Both the position numbers and the translations under genes were made by a program. Positions 28,273 to 36,330 of a stretch of 64,000 bases of DNA are shown here, piece by piece. Where the stretch lies: assembly GCF_026239675.1 (NCBI RefSeq), contig NZ_JAPIVQ010000004.1, positions 1 to 64,000 of the forward strand. The letters run 5' to 3'. Position 1 is the first letter of the stretch. The number at the start of each line of letters is the position of its first letter. The stretch comes from Pedobacter sp. PLR. GTDB taxonomy: Bacteria; Bacteroidota; Bacteroidia; Sphingobacteriales; Sphingobacteriaceae. Under the pieces are notes generated by a model that searched no databases, had not been told where the DNA came from, and was given only the letters and a program-made list of their open reading frames with translations.

Positions 28273-28280
28273 TATATTTG
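28273..28280 (+). promoter_or_regulatory. Candidate PepSY gene -7 element
   Basis: TATATTTG, a full TAnnTTTG match, 15 nt upstream of the ATG at 28296. The -33 region is occupied by the operator-like palindrome. Confidence 0.5.
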
Positions 28281-28295
28281 TAAAAAATAGCCTTA

Positions 28296-29663
28296 ATGAA
28301 ACCAAATACACCTAAAAGCGCCTGGCAAAAAACACGTAAACTTTTTAACGACATCCATTTATGGATCGGATTAGCAAGCGGGATCATTGTGGTCCTGGTT
28401 TGTTTAAGTGGTACGCTGTATGTTTTTAATACAGAATTGAAGGAGATGGCGAATCCTGAATTGTATAAAGTAACGGCTCCGGCTGCTGCAAAAGCGATGC
28501 CTGTTGAATCACTGATCAAACAAGTAAAGGAAAGCACAGGAGGGAAAGTAGTTTCTATAAAAATCCCGGCTGATCCGAACAGGACTTACCAGTTTATGGT
28601 GAGGATGAAAGAAGGCGGGAAAGATAAAAAAGAAGGTAAGCTGGCCACTGCAGGAGCTGGAAATGAGCAAGCCGGAAAAGGAAAAGAAGGTAAAGAAGAT
28701 AACAAACGGGAAGGAAAAGGAGATAAAGGAAAAGGTGGCAAGCCTGAAGAAGGAAAACGTCCTTCAGCTTTTGCGGTAAACCCATACACCGGGGAAGTAA
28801 TTGGTAATATCTCTGAAGTGAAAGGTGCAACTGCTTCCTTCATGAAAACCATGTTTAGCCTGCACAGATGGTTGTTATTGGACAGAATAGAAAAACCGAT
28901 TTTCGGCGAACTGGAAAACAGAAAGCTAGGAAGTTATATCAGTGGTGCCGCCACCATTCTATTTACGATTGGTGTAATTACCGGAATGGTGATCTGGTTT
29001 CCCCAAAGGATCAAATCATGGAAACAAGGCTTAAAGGTCAAATGGTCTGGAAGCTGGAAAAGAACGAACCACGATTTACACAATAGTTTAGGTTTTTACT
29101 CCTGTATATTTTTATTCCTGATGGGGATTACCGGTCCACAATGGTCTTTCCCATGGTACAGAGAAGCCTTAAGGAAAACTTTGGGTACTTACCAGCCAGA
29201 GGGATTTGAGCCGCCTAAAGACCCTGTTTCGACAGTTGTAGCGGGAGCCGCTCCTTTAAACCTGAGCGATTACCTTAAAAAAGCAGATGCAGCCTTACCT
29301 TATGAGGGAGATTATAGCATCAGCTTACCAAAAGATTCTGCTTCGGCCATTGCGGTTATGAAAAATAAAACAGGATTTTTTGCACCTGCCGCAGGTGATA
29401 AAGTACTTTTAGATCAATATACCGGTAGCGTACTTAAAACGGAAGTGTTTAAAGATAAGCCTTTCAACGAACGTGTTTCCGGTTCTATCAAAGCCCTGCA
29501 TTTGGGTGATGTATATGGCATGTTTACCAAGATCATCTATTTTCTGGCCTGTCTTATTGCGACTAGTCTGCCGGTAACAGGTACTCTGATCTGGCTGAAC
29601 AAGCTAAAAAAGAAAAGAAAGAAAAAGGTAAAGCAAGTACCTGCTATGCAGCTTTCGGCTTAA
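28296..29663 (+). CDS. PepSY-associated TM protein (iron-uptake-linked)
   Basis: Inner membrane protein with four predicted helices: about 20-43, 210-232 (ATILFTIGVITGMVIWF), 270-288 and 415-440. The first periplasmic loop carries PepSY-like sequence (LIKQVKESTGGKVVSIKIP). Such proteins accompany TonB receptors for siderophores and may act in chelate reduction or membrane transfer. This copy has a highly charged Lys/Gly/Glu-rich insert (about 105-150), unusual for the family. Its 3' end overlaps the convergent GlxA-like gene by 20 bp. Exact function is unknown. Confidence 0.82.
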   Translation: MKPNTPKSAWQKTRKLFNDIHLWIGLASGIIVVLVCLSGTLYVFNTELKEMANPELYKVTAPAAAKAMPVESLIKQVKESTGGKVVSIKIPADPNRTYQFMVRMKEGGKDKKEGKLATAGAGNEQAGKGKEGKEDNKREGKGDKGKGGKPEEGKRPSAFAVNPYTGEVIGNISEVKGATASFMKTMFSLHRWLLLDRIEKPIFGELENRKLGSYISGAATILFTIGVITGMVIWFPQRIKSWKQGLKVKWSGSWKRTNHDLHNSLGFYSCIFLFLMGITGPQWSFPWYREALRKTLGTYQPEGFEPPKDPVSTVVAGAAPLNLSDYLKKADAALPYEGDYSISLPKDSASAIAVMKNKTGFFAPAAGDKVLLDQYTGSVLKTEVFKDKPFNERVSGSIKALHLGDVYGMFTKIIYFLACLIATSLPVTGTLIWLNKLKKKRKKKVKQVPAMQLSA

Positions 29664-30618
29664 ACTTATCGCGATAATCTTTAGGTGTCATTCCGGAGTT
29701 TTTCTTGAAAAGCTGTCTGAAAGTTTTCAGATCATTATAGCCGGAATCTAACATTACTTCCAGAATACTGAGGTTGGTTTGCTCTAAAAGCTTTTTAGCC
29801 GCCTCAATTCTGGTTTTTTGTAAATACTCAATCAGGGTATTTCCGGTAGCCTGTTTAAATCTGCGCACAATATTCCTCCTGCTGGACGGGATATGTTGCA
29901 GAATATCTTCAATGGTTACCGATTCTTTATACGCATTTTCAATGCTCAGCTGTGTTTTCGAAACCAGTTCATCACCATGATCTCTTACCGGATGAAAGCT
30001 GCCAAAATGGCTTTGCTGTTCCCTGTTCATATCAATAGAAAATATTTTGGCAATGTGAATTGCCGTATCACGGTTACAGTAATTGTGGATCAGCATCAGC
30101 ATCAAATGAAAACTACTCGTTGCGCCGCCACTGGTATAAATTCCCTGGTCTACGGTAACCACCTTTTCCGGCTTAAAATAGACATCCGGAAAGCAGTTGG
30201 CAAAGGCACTACTGGCATTGACATGTGTAGTTGCACTTTTCCCGTTTAACAAGCCTGTAGCGGCCAGCAGAAAAGCTCCGGTACAAAAACTAGCCAGTTC
30301 TGCACCTTTCTTATATTGCTGTTGCAGCCAGGGCAGGTACTCCAGGTTTTGATGGATAGCCGTATTCAGGTCGGGATTGTCGAATGCAGGGATTAAGATG
30401 AGGTTTTGTTGTCCGGATTCGGATAGGGAAAGCGCATTGTATTTTTCAAATAGATTACCCTCCGGTGAAACAGCCGCGTTACGAATCAGGTTGATCTGAA
30501 AAAAAGGTGCCCTGCCGATTTCTTCATAATAATGGTTCACAGTATCAAACACATCCAGAATCGCGGCTACGCTTAGTAAACGGTATTTATTGGGGAGTAA
30601 TAAAGCTACCTGTATCAT
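29644..30618 (-). CDS. GlxA-like AraC-family regulator with DJ-1/PfpI domain
   Basis: Transcription factor of 324 residues. The N-terminal class I glutamine amidotransferase-like domain (about 1-185) has SFCTGAFLLAATGLLNGKSATTHV, where the nucleophile-elbow Cys is kept but family members are usually non-enzymatic. The C-terminal AraC DNA-binding domain (about 215-318) includes SSRRNIVRRFKQATGNTLIEYLQKTRIEAAKKLL and ILEVMLDSGYNDLKTFRQLFKKNSG. It is a lone gene; its target is not evident. Confidence 0.88.
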   Translation of the reverse strand: MIQVALLLPNKYRLLSVAAILDVFDTVNHYYEEIGRAPFFQINLIRNAAVSPEGNLFEKYNALSLSESGQQNLILIPAFDNPDLNTAIHQNLEYLPWLQQQYKKGAELASFCTGAFLLAATGLLNGKSATTHVNASSAFANCFPDVYFKPEKVVTVDQGIYTSGGATSSFHLMLMLIHNYCNRDTAIHIAKIFSIDMNREQQSHFGSFHPVRDHGDELVSKTQLSIENAYKESVTIEDILQHIPSSRRNIVRRFKQATGNTLIEYLQKTRIEAAKKLLEQTNLSILEVMLDSGYNDLKTFRQLFKKNSGMTPKDYRDKFKPKAA

Positions 30619-30777
30619 GTAATTTACGTTTTAGAGGATGCAAATTAATAAAATATCTCTGCTAATCAAGGAGATAACTGTGGGGCTGAGTTCAGTATCT
30701 TAACGCTATAGCCAGAATCCTGCATTACCGTAATAACAGTTGGGGAGTAAAAAAGGTTTAGGGGGAGACTGATGTCT

Positions 30778-31239
30778 TTAGATCTTGTAACTGGTATCTC
30801 TTTTCTCTTCTGATAAAACCAGAAAGCTCTGTACACTGCCTACATTGGGTAATTTAGACAGTTTCCCACGTAGAAAATCATTGTAACCTTTCATATCCGG
30901 AGATACAATTTTCAGGATAAAATCGAAATTTCCGGTGATGTAATAACACTCTCTTACATCTTCGAATTGCACCACTTCTTTTTGAAAAGCACTCAAGGCT
31001 TCCTCAGAATGGTCATTCATCTGGATGTGGGTAAAGGAAATGATACTGTTACTGCTTTTTTGCAGGTCTACCAATGCGGTATATCCTTTAATATAGCCAT
31101 TCTGTTCCAGCCATTTTACCCTTTCAAAGATCGGGGAAACACTTTTCCTTAACCTTCTGGCCAGTTCTTTATGCGTCATTCGGGCATCTTCCTGTAGCAG
31201 GCGCAAAATTCCAAGATGGGTAGGATCTAATTTAGACAT
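30778..31239 (-). CDS. Lrp/AsnC-family transcriptional regulator
   Basis: Feast/famine regulator with an N-terminal helix-turn-helix (about 6-50, GILRLLQEDARMTHKELARRLRKSVSPIFERVKWLEQNGYI) and a C-terminal RAM ligand-binding domain (about 65-150, ECYYITGNFDFILKIVSPDMKGYNDFL). At 153 residues it is normal size. It is divergent from serC, so control of amino acid metabolism is plausible. A TATATTTG -7 element lies at 31302-31295. Confidence 0.92.
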   Translation of the reverse strand: MSKLDPTHLGILRLLQEDARMTHKELARRLRKSVSPIFERVKWLEQNGYIKGYTALVDLQKSSNSIISFTHIQMNDHSEEALSAFQKEVVQFEDVRECYYITGNFDFILKIVSPDMKGYNDFLRGKLSKLPNVGSVQSFLVLSEEKRDTSYKI

Positions 31240-31552
31240 ATTTCAGGAAATAGATTTCTAGCTTAGTGTAGGTGTTTTACAAAGTAATCAGGGTCAAATA
31301 TAGTATTATTTATTTTTTATGAAACATTTACGGCCTTTCAGCCTAAGGATAGTGTATAACATACCTTAACCCCTTAAAAAAGAAGAAAGTAAGGAAATTA
31401 AATTTTGCCATAGCACTACGGCTCAATTGCTACCCAAAAATTGTATGGTATAAAGCAGTCAAAACAGAAAAATTTGCTGAATGTAAACAGAAAATGAGAT
31501 ATCCGTTTTGACCTACCGAACTTTGGAGGTATCAACCAAAACCTATAACACA
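31240..31552. other. Intergenic region between lrp-type gene and serC
   Basis: 313 bp holding the divergent promoters. TATATTTG at 31302-31295 (minus) serves the Lrp gene. No matching pair of promoter boxes was recognised for serC, and no convincing Lrp operator was seen. Confidence 0.5.
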
Positions 31553-32659
31553 ATGATCAAACACAATTTCGGTGCCGGGCCATGTATTTTACCAGCCAGA
31601 GTTTTAGATCAGGCAGCAGATGCTGTCAGAGATTTTAATGGCATTGGTCTTAGTATTTTAGAGATTTCCCATCGTACTCCTGAGTTTGAAGCTGTCATCA
31701 GGGAAACACAGGATTTGGTGAGCGAACTGCTGGGTGTGCCCGCAGATTACAGCGTGCTGTTTTTGCAGGGTGGTGCCAGTACCCAGTTTTCTATGTTAGC
31801 CATGAATTTTTTGCACCAGGGTAAAAAAGCTGCCTATCTGGATAGCGGATTTTTTTCTTTGAAAGCCATTAAAGAAGCATTGTTTTTTGGTGAGGTGGAT
31901 ATTGTGGCCTCTTCAAAAGATAAAAACTATTACTATGTTCCTGTAGGGTATCAAATTCCGGAGGATGCCGCTTATTTTCATTATTGCTCAAATAATACCA
32001 TAGAAGGAACGGAGATGTTTAGCCACCCTGCTACCAATGTTCCGGTGATCTGCGATATGTCTTCTGATATTTTTAGCAGAGCGATTAACGTTGCAGATTT
32101 TGACCTGATCTACGCCGGTGCACAAAAAAACATGGGCCCCGCAGGTATGACTCTTGTGGTGATTAAAAACAGCTTGCTGGAGAAAATCGAGGTACAAGCG
32201 CCTTCTATGTCTGATTACCGCATTTACAGAGACAATAACTCTATGTTTAATACCCCTCCGGTATTTTCAATCTATGTAGCCATGCTTAATTTAAGGTGGC
32301 TAAAAGAAAAAGGAGGTGTACCACAACAGGAACTGGAAAACATCGCCAAATCAGGATTGTTATATGAGGAAATAGATAGAAACACCTTGTTTTATGGCCT
32401 GTCTCATCCAATCGACAGGTCCAGAATGAATGTGACCTTTAAAATGTATGATCCGGAGCTGGAAGCAGCATTCCTGGATTTTGCAGTAGCAAATGGGATT
32501 GTGGGGATTAAAGGATTTCCTTCTGCGGGTGGTTTCAGAGTCTCTTTATACAATGCATTACCGATATCGAGTGTGGAAGTACTCGTAAAATGTATGCAGG
32601 ATTTCGAAGCGAAAATATTAAACCAAAAAGTATCATTAGAAAATAAAGTTACGGCATGA
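31553..32659 (+). CDS. serC: Phosphoserine aminotransferase
   Basis: PLP enzyme that makes 3-phosphoserine from 3-phosphohydroxypyruvate (also phosphohydroxythreonine in B6 synthesis). The start at 31553 gives MIKHNFGAGPCILP, the usual N-terminus; an upstream in-frame TTG at 31508 is not needed. The PLP lysine is in YAGAQKNMGPAGM (about Lys191). HRTPEF and the substrate loops fit SerC of 368 residues. Its stop overlaps the next start (ATGA), coupling it to a sigma factor. serA and serB are not nearby. Confidence 0.94.
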   Translation: MIKHNFGAGPCILPARVLDQAADAVRDFNGIGLSILEISHRTPEFEAVIRETQDLVSELLGVPADYSVLFLQGGASTQFSMLAMNFLHQGKKAAYLDSGFFSLKAIKEALFFGEVDIVASSKDKNYYYVPVGYQIPEDAAYFHYCSNNTIEGTEMFSHPATNVPVICDMSSDIFSRAINVADFDLIYAGAQKNMGPAGMTLVVIKNSLLEKIEVQAPSMSDYRIYRDNNSMFNTPPVFSIYVAMLNLRWLKEKGGVPQQELENIAKSGLLYEEIDRNTLFYGLSHPIDRSRMNVTFKMYDPELEAAFLDFAVANGIVGIKGFPSAGGFRVSLYNALPISSVEVLVKCMQDFEAKILNQKVSLENKVTA

Positions 32660-33516
32660 GACAATTAAAAATTGCACCATCCATTACCAATCGCGACTCC
32701 GAATCTATTGATAAATACCTGACTGATATCGGAAGAATCGACCTGGTGAATGTAGAGGAAGAGTTGAATCTGGCCAGAAGAATTAAAAAAGGAGATAAAG
32801 CAGCCCTGGATAAACTGGTGAAAACCAATTTGCGCTTTGTCGTTTCTGTTGCCAAAAAGTATCAAAACAGAGGTCTGCAGTTGGCCGATCTTATTAGTGA
32901 GGGCAACCTTGGCTTGATTAAGGCCGCAGAGCGATTTGATGATACCAAAGGTTTCAAATTTATCTCTTTTGCCGTATGGTGGATTCGTCAGAGCATCATG
33001 CAGGCATTGGCCGATCAGAAGAGAATGATCCGCCTTCCGGGAAATCAGGTACTTGGTATCATCAAAATAAATAAGGCGACAGATCTACTGGAACAGCAGT
33101 TAGAAAGGTTGCCTACTTATGAAGAGATTTCTGTGGCAACGGAGCTTTCTGAAGATAAGGTTTCCGATTATTTGTCGAGTGCCCCATTGTCGTTTTCATT
33201 GGATATGACGACCAATGAGGAAAGCGGTTTTAGTTTGCTGGACAGCCTCGCGAACACCAATGTGCCGAATACGGATGCACTCATGATGACAGAATCCTTA
33301 AGTGAGGATTTACAGCGGACCTTAGGCGTACTTCCGGAACGGGAAAAATGGATCATCACACTTTTCTTCGGATTGGACAACCATACTGCCCTGACCTTAG
33401 ATGATATGGTGGAAGTTTTTAACCTGAGTAAGGAACGTATCAGACAACTAAAAGACAGGGCCCTGAAAACGTTAAGACAGCATTGCAGGACTCCGTATTT
33501 AGCAGAGTATTTTTAA
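32656..33516 (+). CDS. RpoD-like sigma-70 factor (divergent paralogue)
   Basis: 286-residue sigma factor of the Bacteroidota RpoD layout, lacking region 1.1. Regions 1.2 to 2.4 are clear (MRQLKIAPSITNRDSESIDKYL, NLRFVVSVAKKYQNRGLQLADLISEGNLGLIKAAERFDDTKGFKFISFAVWWIRQSIMQALADQ). Regions 3 and 4 are more divergent than usual: RLPGNQVLGIIKI rather than the common RLPLNKIGSINKI, and NLSKERIRQLKDRAL rather than a TRERVRQIKE-type recognition helix. It overlaps serC by 4 bp, an unusual setting for the principal sigma gene. It may be a secondary paralogue, with the main rpoD elsewhere. Confidence 0.85.
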   Translation: MRQLKIAPSITNRDSESIDKYLTDIGRIDLVNVEEELNLARRIKKGDKAALDKLVKTNLRFVVSVAKKYQNRGLQLADLISEGNLGLIKAAERFDDTKGFKFISFAVWWIRQSIMQALADQKRMIRLPGNQVLGIIKINKATDLLEQQLERLPTYEEISVATELSEDKVSDYLSSAPLSFSLDMTTNEESGFSLLDSLANTNVPNTDALMMTESLSEDLQRTLGVLPEREKWIITLFFGLDNHTALTLDDMVEVFNLSKERIRQLKDRALKTLRQHCRTPYLAEYF

Positions 33517-33520
33517 AAAA

Positions 33521-33550
33521 AAAGACGACGTCTGGAGCAACGTCGCCTTT
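33521..33550 (-). terminator. Terminator after tRNA-Arg
   Basis: Stem of 10 paired bases with one mismatch (arms 33521-33531 and 33540-33550), followed on the minus strand by a run of T. It lies between the convergent sigma gene and the tRNA. The plus strand lacks a good T-run. Confidence 0.7.
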
Positions 33551-33569
33551 AATTAAGAAATAAATCTTG

Positions 33570-33643
33570 TACACCCAATAGGATTCGAACCTATGACCTA
33601 CGGTTTAGAAAACCGTTGCTCTATCCAGCTGAGCTATGGATGC
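33570..33643 (-). tRNA. tRNA-Arg (anticodon TCT)
   Basis: 74-nt cloverleaf on the minus strand: acceptor GCATCCA with TGGGTGT (G-U first pair), D-arm GCTC/GAGC, anticodon stem ACGGT/ACCGT around loop TTTCTAA, T-arm ATAGG TTCGAAT CCTAT, discriminator A. The 3' CCA is not encoded. A TACCTTTG -7 element lies at 33671-33664, about 20 nt upstream of the mature 5' end. Confidence 0.96.
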
Positions 33644-33731
33644 GTCCAATTTTTTTGGTGCGGCAAAGGTAGAAGTAAAAACGGACACCCGCAATAGCAG
33701 GTAGAAACAAATAATTCAGGGAGAACCAAGC

Positions 33732-34616
33732 CTATTTGCGCCTGGTTTTTTCTTTTAATGGGGATAAATCTTTGAGTTCTACTTTGCGGAAGTCAATCGG
33801 TTGGCCTTCACTTTGTAAGGCGATAAAACCGCTGCTCAATAATTTGCCGTCGATTTTGATCTTTGGATCATAATTGTTGGCTGTACCGCCGCCAATTTGT
33901 GGTTTAGAATATTGCAACACCGTATCTCCATTGATGATGTGTGTGATCAGCGAGTCACCTAATACAATCAGCTCGGCACGAACCCACTGGTCGCCATGAT
34001 AAGTTTTTGAAGTTGAATTGAGACAGTGGGAGGAAGCAATTTTCCCCTTATAAACTACATTAGTTCCCGGTGAACACATATTTCCCGTAGGCCTTGGTTT
34101 GCCATCACCCAATCCCCCTAAAAACTGCATTTCTACAGAAATTGGCCAGTCTTGCTCTTTAGGCATCGTTCTTGGATCCTGAGAATGGAACATCACCCCA
34201 CTATTTCTTAAGGTATAATCAGGTGCACCTTTCTGCAACTCTCCTACAAAACGATATTCTACTACTAAGTGATAATAGGAGTAAGGAACCTTATAGTATA
34301 AATGGCCAAATTGGTCGTTAAAGTCGCCATACTGGTCATATCTTACTTTTACCATGCCATCTTCCACGCGGAAAGTATTGCCGTAGTTCTCGCCAACCTC
34401 ATGGTGCGCGATCTTTACAAACCAATCGTCGATATTCTTTTGATTAAACAGGGAGATCCACCCGTTTTTATTAGCCGCCGGGTTTAAAACGGGTTTCTTC
34501 GCAGCCAGATTTGAAGCTGGTTGCTTTTCCTCAGGGTTTGAAACCGGCTTTTTTACCGTGTTAAAGCTCAAAAAAAGGGCAGCGCAAGCGAGAGGAACAA
34601 GGAAGATTTTTTTCAT
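33732..34616 (-). CDS. Secreted DUF1080 (3-keto-disaccharide hydrolase-type) protein
   Basis: Protein with a signal peptide (1-20) and a LamG-like jelly-roll fold. The core runs from about residue 52 (NGWISLFNQKNIDDWFVKI) to the end, with NSGVMFHSQDPRTMPKEQDWPISVEMQFLGG and WVRAELIVLGDSLITHIINGDTV typical of DUF1080. Family members often act on sugars or glycoside-derived compounds. After the signal peptide come three 9-residue repeats (22-48; KKPVSNPEE, KQPASNLAA, KKPVLNPAA), likely a flexible linker. The stop is close to the tRNA promoter region. Substrate is unknown. Confidence 0.85.
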   Translation of the reverse strand: MKKIFLVPLACAALFLSFNTVKKPVSNPEEKQPASNLAAKKPVLNPAANKNGWISLFNQKNIDDWFVKIAHHEVGENYGNTFRVEDGMVKVRYDQYGDFNDQFGHLYYKVPYSYYHLVVEYRFVGELQKGAPDYTLRNSGVMFHSQDPRTMPKEQDWPISVEMQFLGGLGDGKPRPTGNMCSPGTNVVYKGKIASSHCLNSTSKTYHGDQWVRAELIVLGDSLITHIINGDTVLQYSKPQIGGGTANNYDPKIKIDGKLLSSGFIALQSEGQPIDFRKVELKDLSPLKEKTRRK

Positions 34617-34659
34617 AATTTGGTTCAGATTTGTGTGTGGTTGATCCCAAAATACAAAA

Positions 34660-34690
34660 AAAAGAGGATATCCATAACTGAATATCCCCT
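34660..34690 (-). terminator. Terminator of small Ala-rich protein gene
   Basis: Hairpin with arms around GGATAT/ATATCC (9-bp with one wobble, loop of about 10 nt) followed on the minus strand by eight T residues. It lies downstream of the 64-residue secreted protein. Confidence 0.65.
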
Positions 34691-34722
34691 TAGGCTATAG
34701 TTCTTAACGAGGTGGTTAAGAC

Positions 34723-34917
34723 TTATTTTTGTTTTGCTACAGGTTTAACAGCTGCTTTTGCAGTTGGTGCTGCTGCGGTTTTATTAGCTTCAGCTTTATG
34801 TGCTACTGCTTTTGCATGATGTCCTTTGTGAGCTGGTTTTGTAGTTGCAGCAGGAGTTTGTGCGAATGCGCCGAAAGTTGTTGCAACTAATGCAAGCGCT
34901 AAAATTGTTCTTTTCAT
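34723..34917 (-). CDS. Small Ala/Lys/His-rich secreted protein
   Basis: 64-residue protein: signal peptide (MKRTILALALVATTFGAFAQ) followed by a low-complexity basic tail rich in Ala, Lys, His, Thr and Pro (HKGHHAKAVAHKAEANK). The composition resembles acid-shock (Asr-like) or histone-H1-like tails; no domain is recognised. It is preceded by A/T-rich DNA with short direct repeats and followed by an intrinsic terminator, so it seems to be a genuine gene. It lies next to the two-component system. Metal binding or envelope charge neutralisation are guesses. Confidence 0.7.
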   Translation of the reverse strand: MKRTILALALVATTFGAFAQTPAATTKPAHKGHHAKAVAHKAEANKTAAAPTAKAAVKPVAKQK

Positions 34918-34998
34918 GTTTTTAATTGTTTTATGTGATTTGTTAGATCAAAGTTGCTGATCAAACATGAAGATTTTATGAAGATTGATGCAGCACTA

Positions 34999-36318
34999 TT
35001 ATTTTTTTTGAAAAACAATGGTTACGCTGGTTCCCTTACCGGTTTCAGAGTCAATTTCGAGTTCTAGCTCATGGAAAGCAGCAATACTTTTTACAATGGA
35101 AAGCCCTAACCCATAACTGTCTTCCTTCTCCGACTGGAATTTTTCAAAGCGCTGAAAGGCATGAGAAACCTGATTTACTTCCATTCCCTGACCGGTATCT
35201 GCGATAACCAGCGCATAGTTGTCGCCAATAAAAGTATCATAAATCGTGACACTCCCGGAAGGAAGGTTGTATTTAATGGCATTATTTACAATATTCATTA
35301 ACAAGGTATGGAACAAGGAGCGATTTCCTTTGAAAACATAGGACTGCGATAACTTGATGGTAAATGTGAGATCCATCATGGCCAGCCGGTGTTCCATTTC
35401 TTCATAAACTTCGGAAATCATTTCTTTCAGCACAATCGTATCAGGTTTTTTATATTGATTGTTTTCCACTTTGGAAATGAGCAACAGGCTATTGATAATG
35501 GACTTCAGGCGGTTCAGTGTTTTTAAACAGGCGAAAATTTTATTTTCTCCTTCCACACTTAACTTTTCATCATTCAAGAGGTTTTCCAGTCTGGTGTTTA
35601 AGATAGAAATCGGGGTGAGGAGTTCATGAGAAACATTGGCGATGAATTCTTTCTCGGTCAGGAAAAGATCGGTGATCTTATTCATCAGTGTGCTGATACT
35701 TTGGTCTAATATCCGGAAATCTTCCGTTGTAGTCTTTACCGGTTCATAATTGAAACTAATCGGATCATTTACCTTGTTGAGTTTCTGGTCAATGATCTGG
35801 TAAAACGGAGCTAGTAAGAATTTACTGAAAGCAAGGTCGCTGACCAGGGTAAGTACCACAGCGGCGAGCAGGATAAAAAAGGTGAAGACAGAAATGGTAT
35901 GTTCCAGTTGGCCTACGGTGTTCATGGTTTCTCCTAGTTCCAGCAGGTATGTTTTTCCCTGGTAATTGAACTCGGCGCTCAGAATCTGGTATTCCTCCTG
36001 ACTGCCTTCAATTTCCCGTGTCTCCTGACTAAAATGCTGTTTTAACTTCTGCTGGTGGTTGCTTTTTACCTCTTTTAGAATGATGTATTCCTCTTTTAGT
36101 AAGTTGTAATCGGTAAATGTTTTTTGTTGGGTCAGCAGGTCATTGATCGCCGTACTGGAGAGATTGGTAACCAGCTTGTTTTTCTTCTGGATCAGTCGCT
36201 GGTGCATGTGGTTCACTGAAATCCTGTTGATCGAGACCAGGATTAAAATTCCCATCAGGGTGATGATCGCCACCTTTGTAAGCGTATTGTATAACGCAAG
36301 TTTGAGTTGCAGCTTCAT
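34999..36318 (-). CDS. Sensor histidine kinase
   Basis: Membrane sensor with two transmembrane helices (about 10-32 and 143-165) flanking a periplasmic domain of about 110 residues. The cytoplasmic part has a DHp domain with phospho-acceptor His in EFIANVSHELLTPISIL (about 231) and a catalytic domain with N-box NIVNNAIKYN, DTGQGM and GLGLSIVKSIA. At 439 residues it is complete. The gene follows the response regulator by 12 nt and is likely co-transcribed. It probably phosphorylates that regulator; signal unknown. Confidence 0.93.
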   Translation of the reverse strand: MKLQLKLALYNTLTKVAIITLMGILILVSINRISVNHMHQRLIQKKNKLVTNLSSTAINDLLTQQKTFTDYNLLKEEYIILKEVKSNHQQKLKQHFSQETREIEGSQEEYQILSAEFNYQGKTYLLELGETMNTVGQLEHTISVFTFFILLAAVVLTLVSDLAFSKFLLAPFYQIIDQKLNKVNDPISFNYEPVKTTTEDFRILDQSISTLMNKITDLFLTEKEFIANVSHELLTPISILNTRLENLLNDEKLSVEGENKIFACLKTLNRLKSIINSLLLISKVENNQYKKPDTIVLKEMISEVYEEMEHRLAMMDLTFTIKLSQSYVFKGNRSLFHTLLMNIVNNAIKYNLPSGSVTIYDTFIGDNYALVIADTGQGMEVNQVSHAFQRFEKFQSEKEDSYGLGLSIVKSIAAFHELELEIDSETGKGTSVTIVFQKK

Positions 36319-36330
36319 CTTTATGGGGCT

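Noticed and set aside
28586..28852. Minus-strand frames opposite the Lys/Gly/Glu-rich part of the PepSY gene
   Set aside because: Composition (Ser/Pro/Phe/Leu runs) simply mirrors the purine-rich coding strand; no start or domain support.
31340..31385. Weak inverted repeat between the Lrp gene and serC (TAAGG ... CCTTA)
   Set aside because: Only five clear pairs with mismatched inner bases; not enough to call an Lrp operator.
34930..34990. Short direct repeats (TTGATC-like and ATCTTCAT-like) before the small basic protein
   Set aside because: A/T-rich region where short repeats are expected by chance; spacing does not match a CRISPR or known operator.
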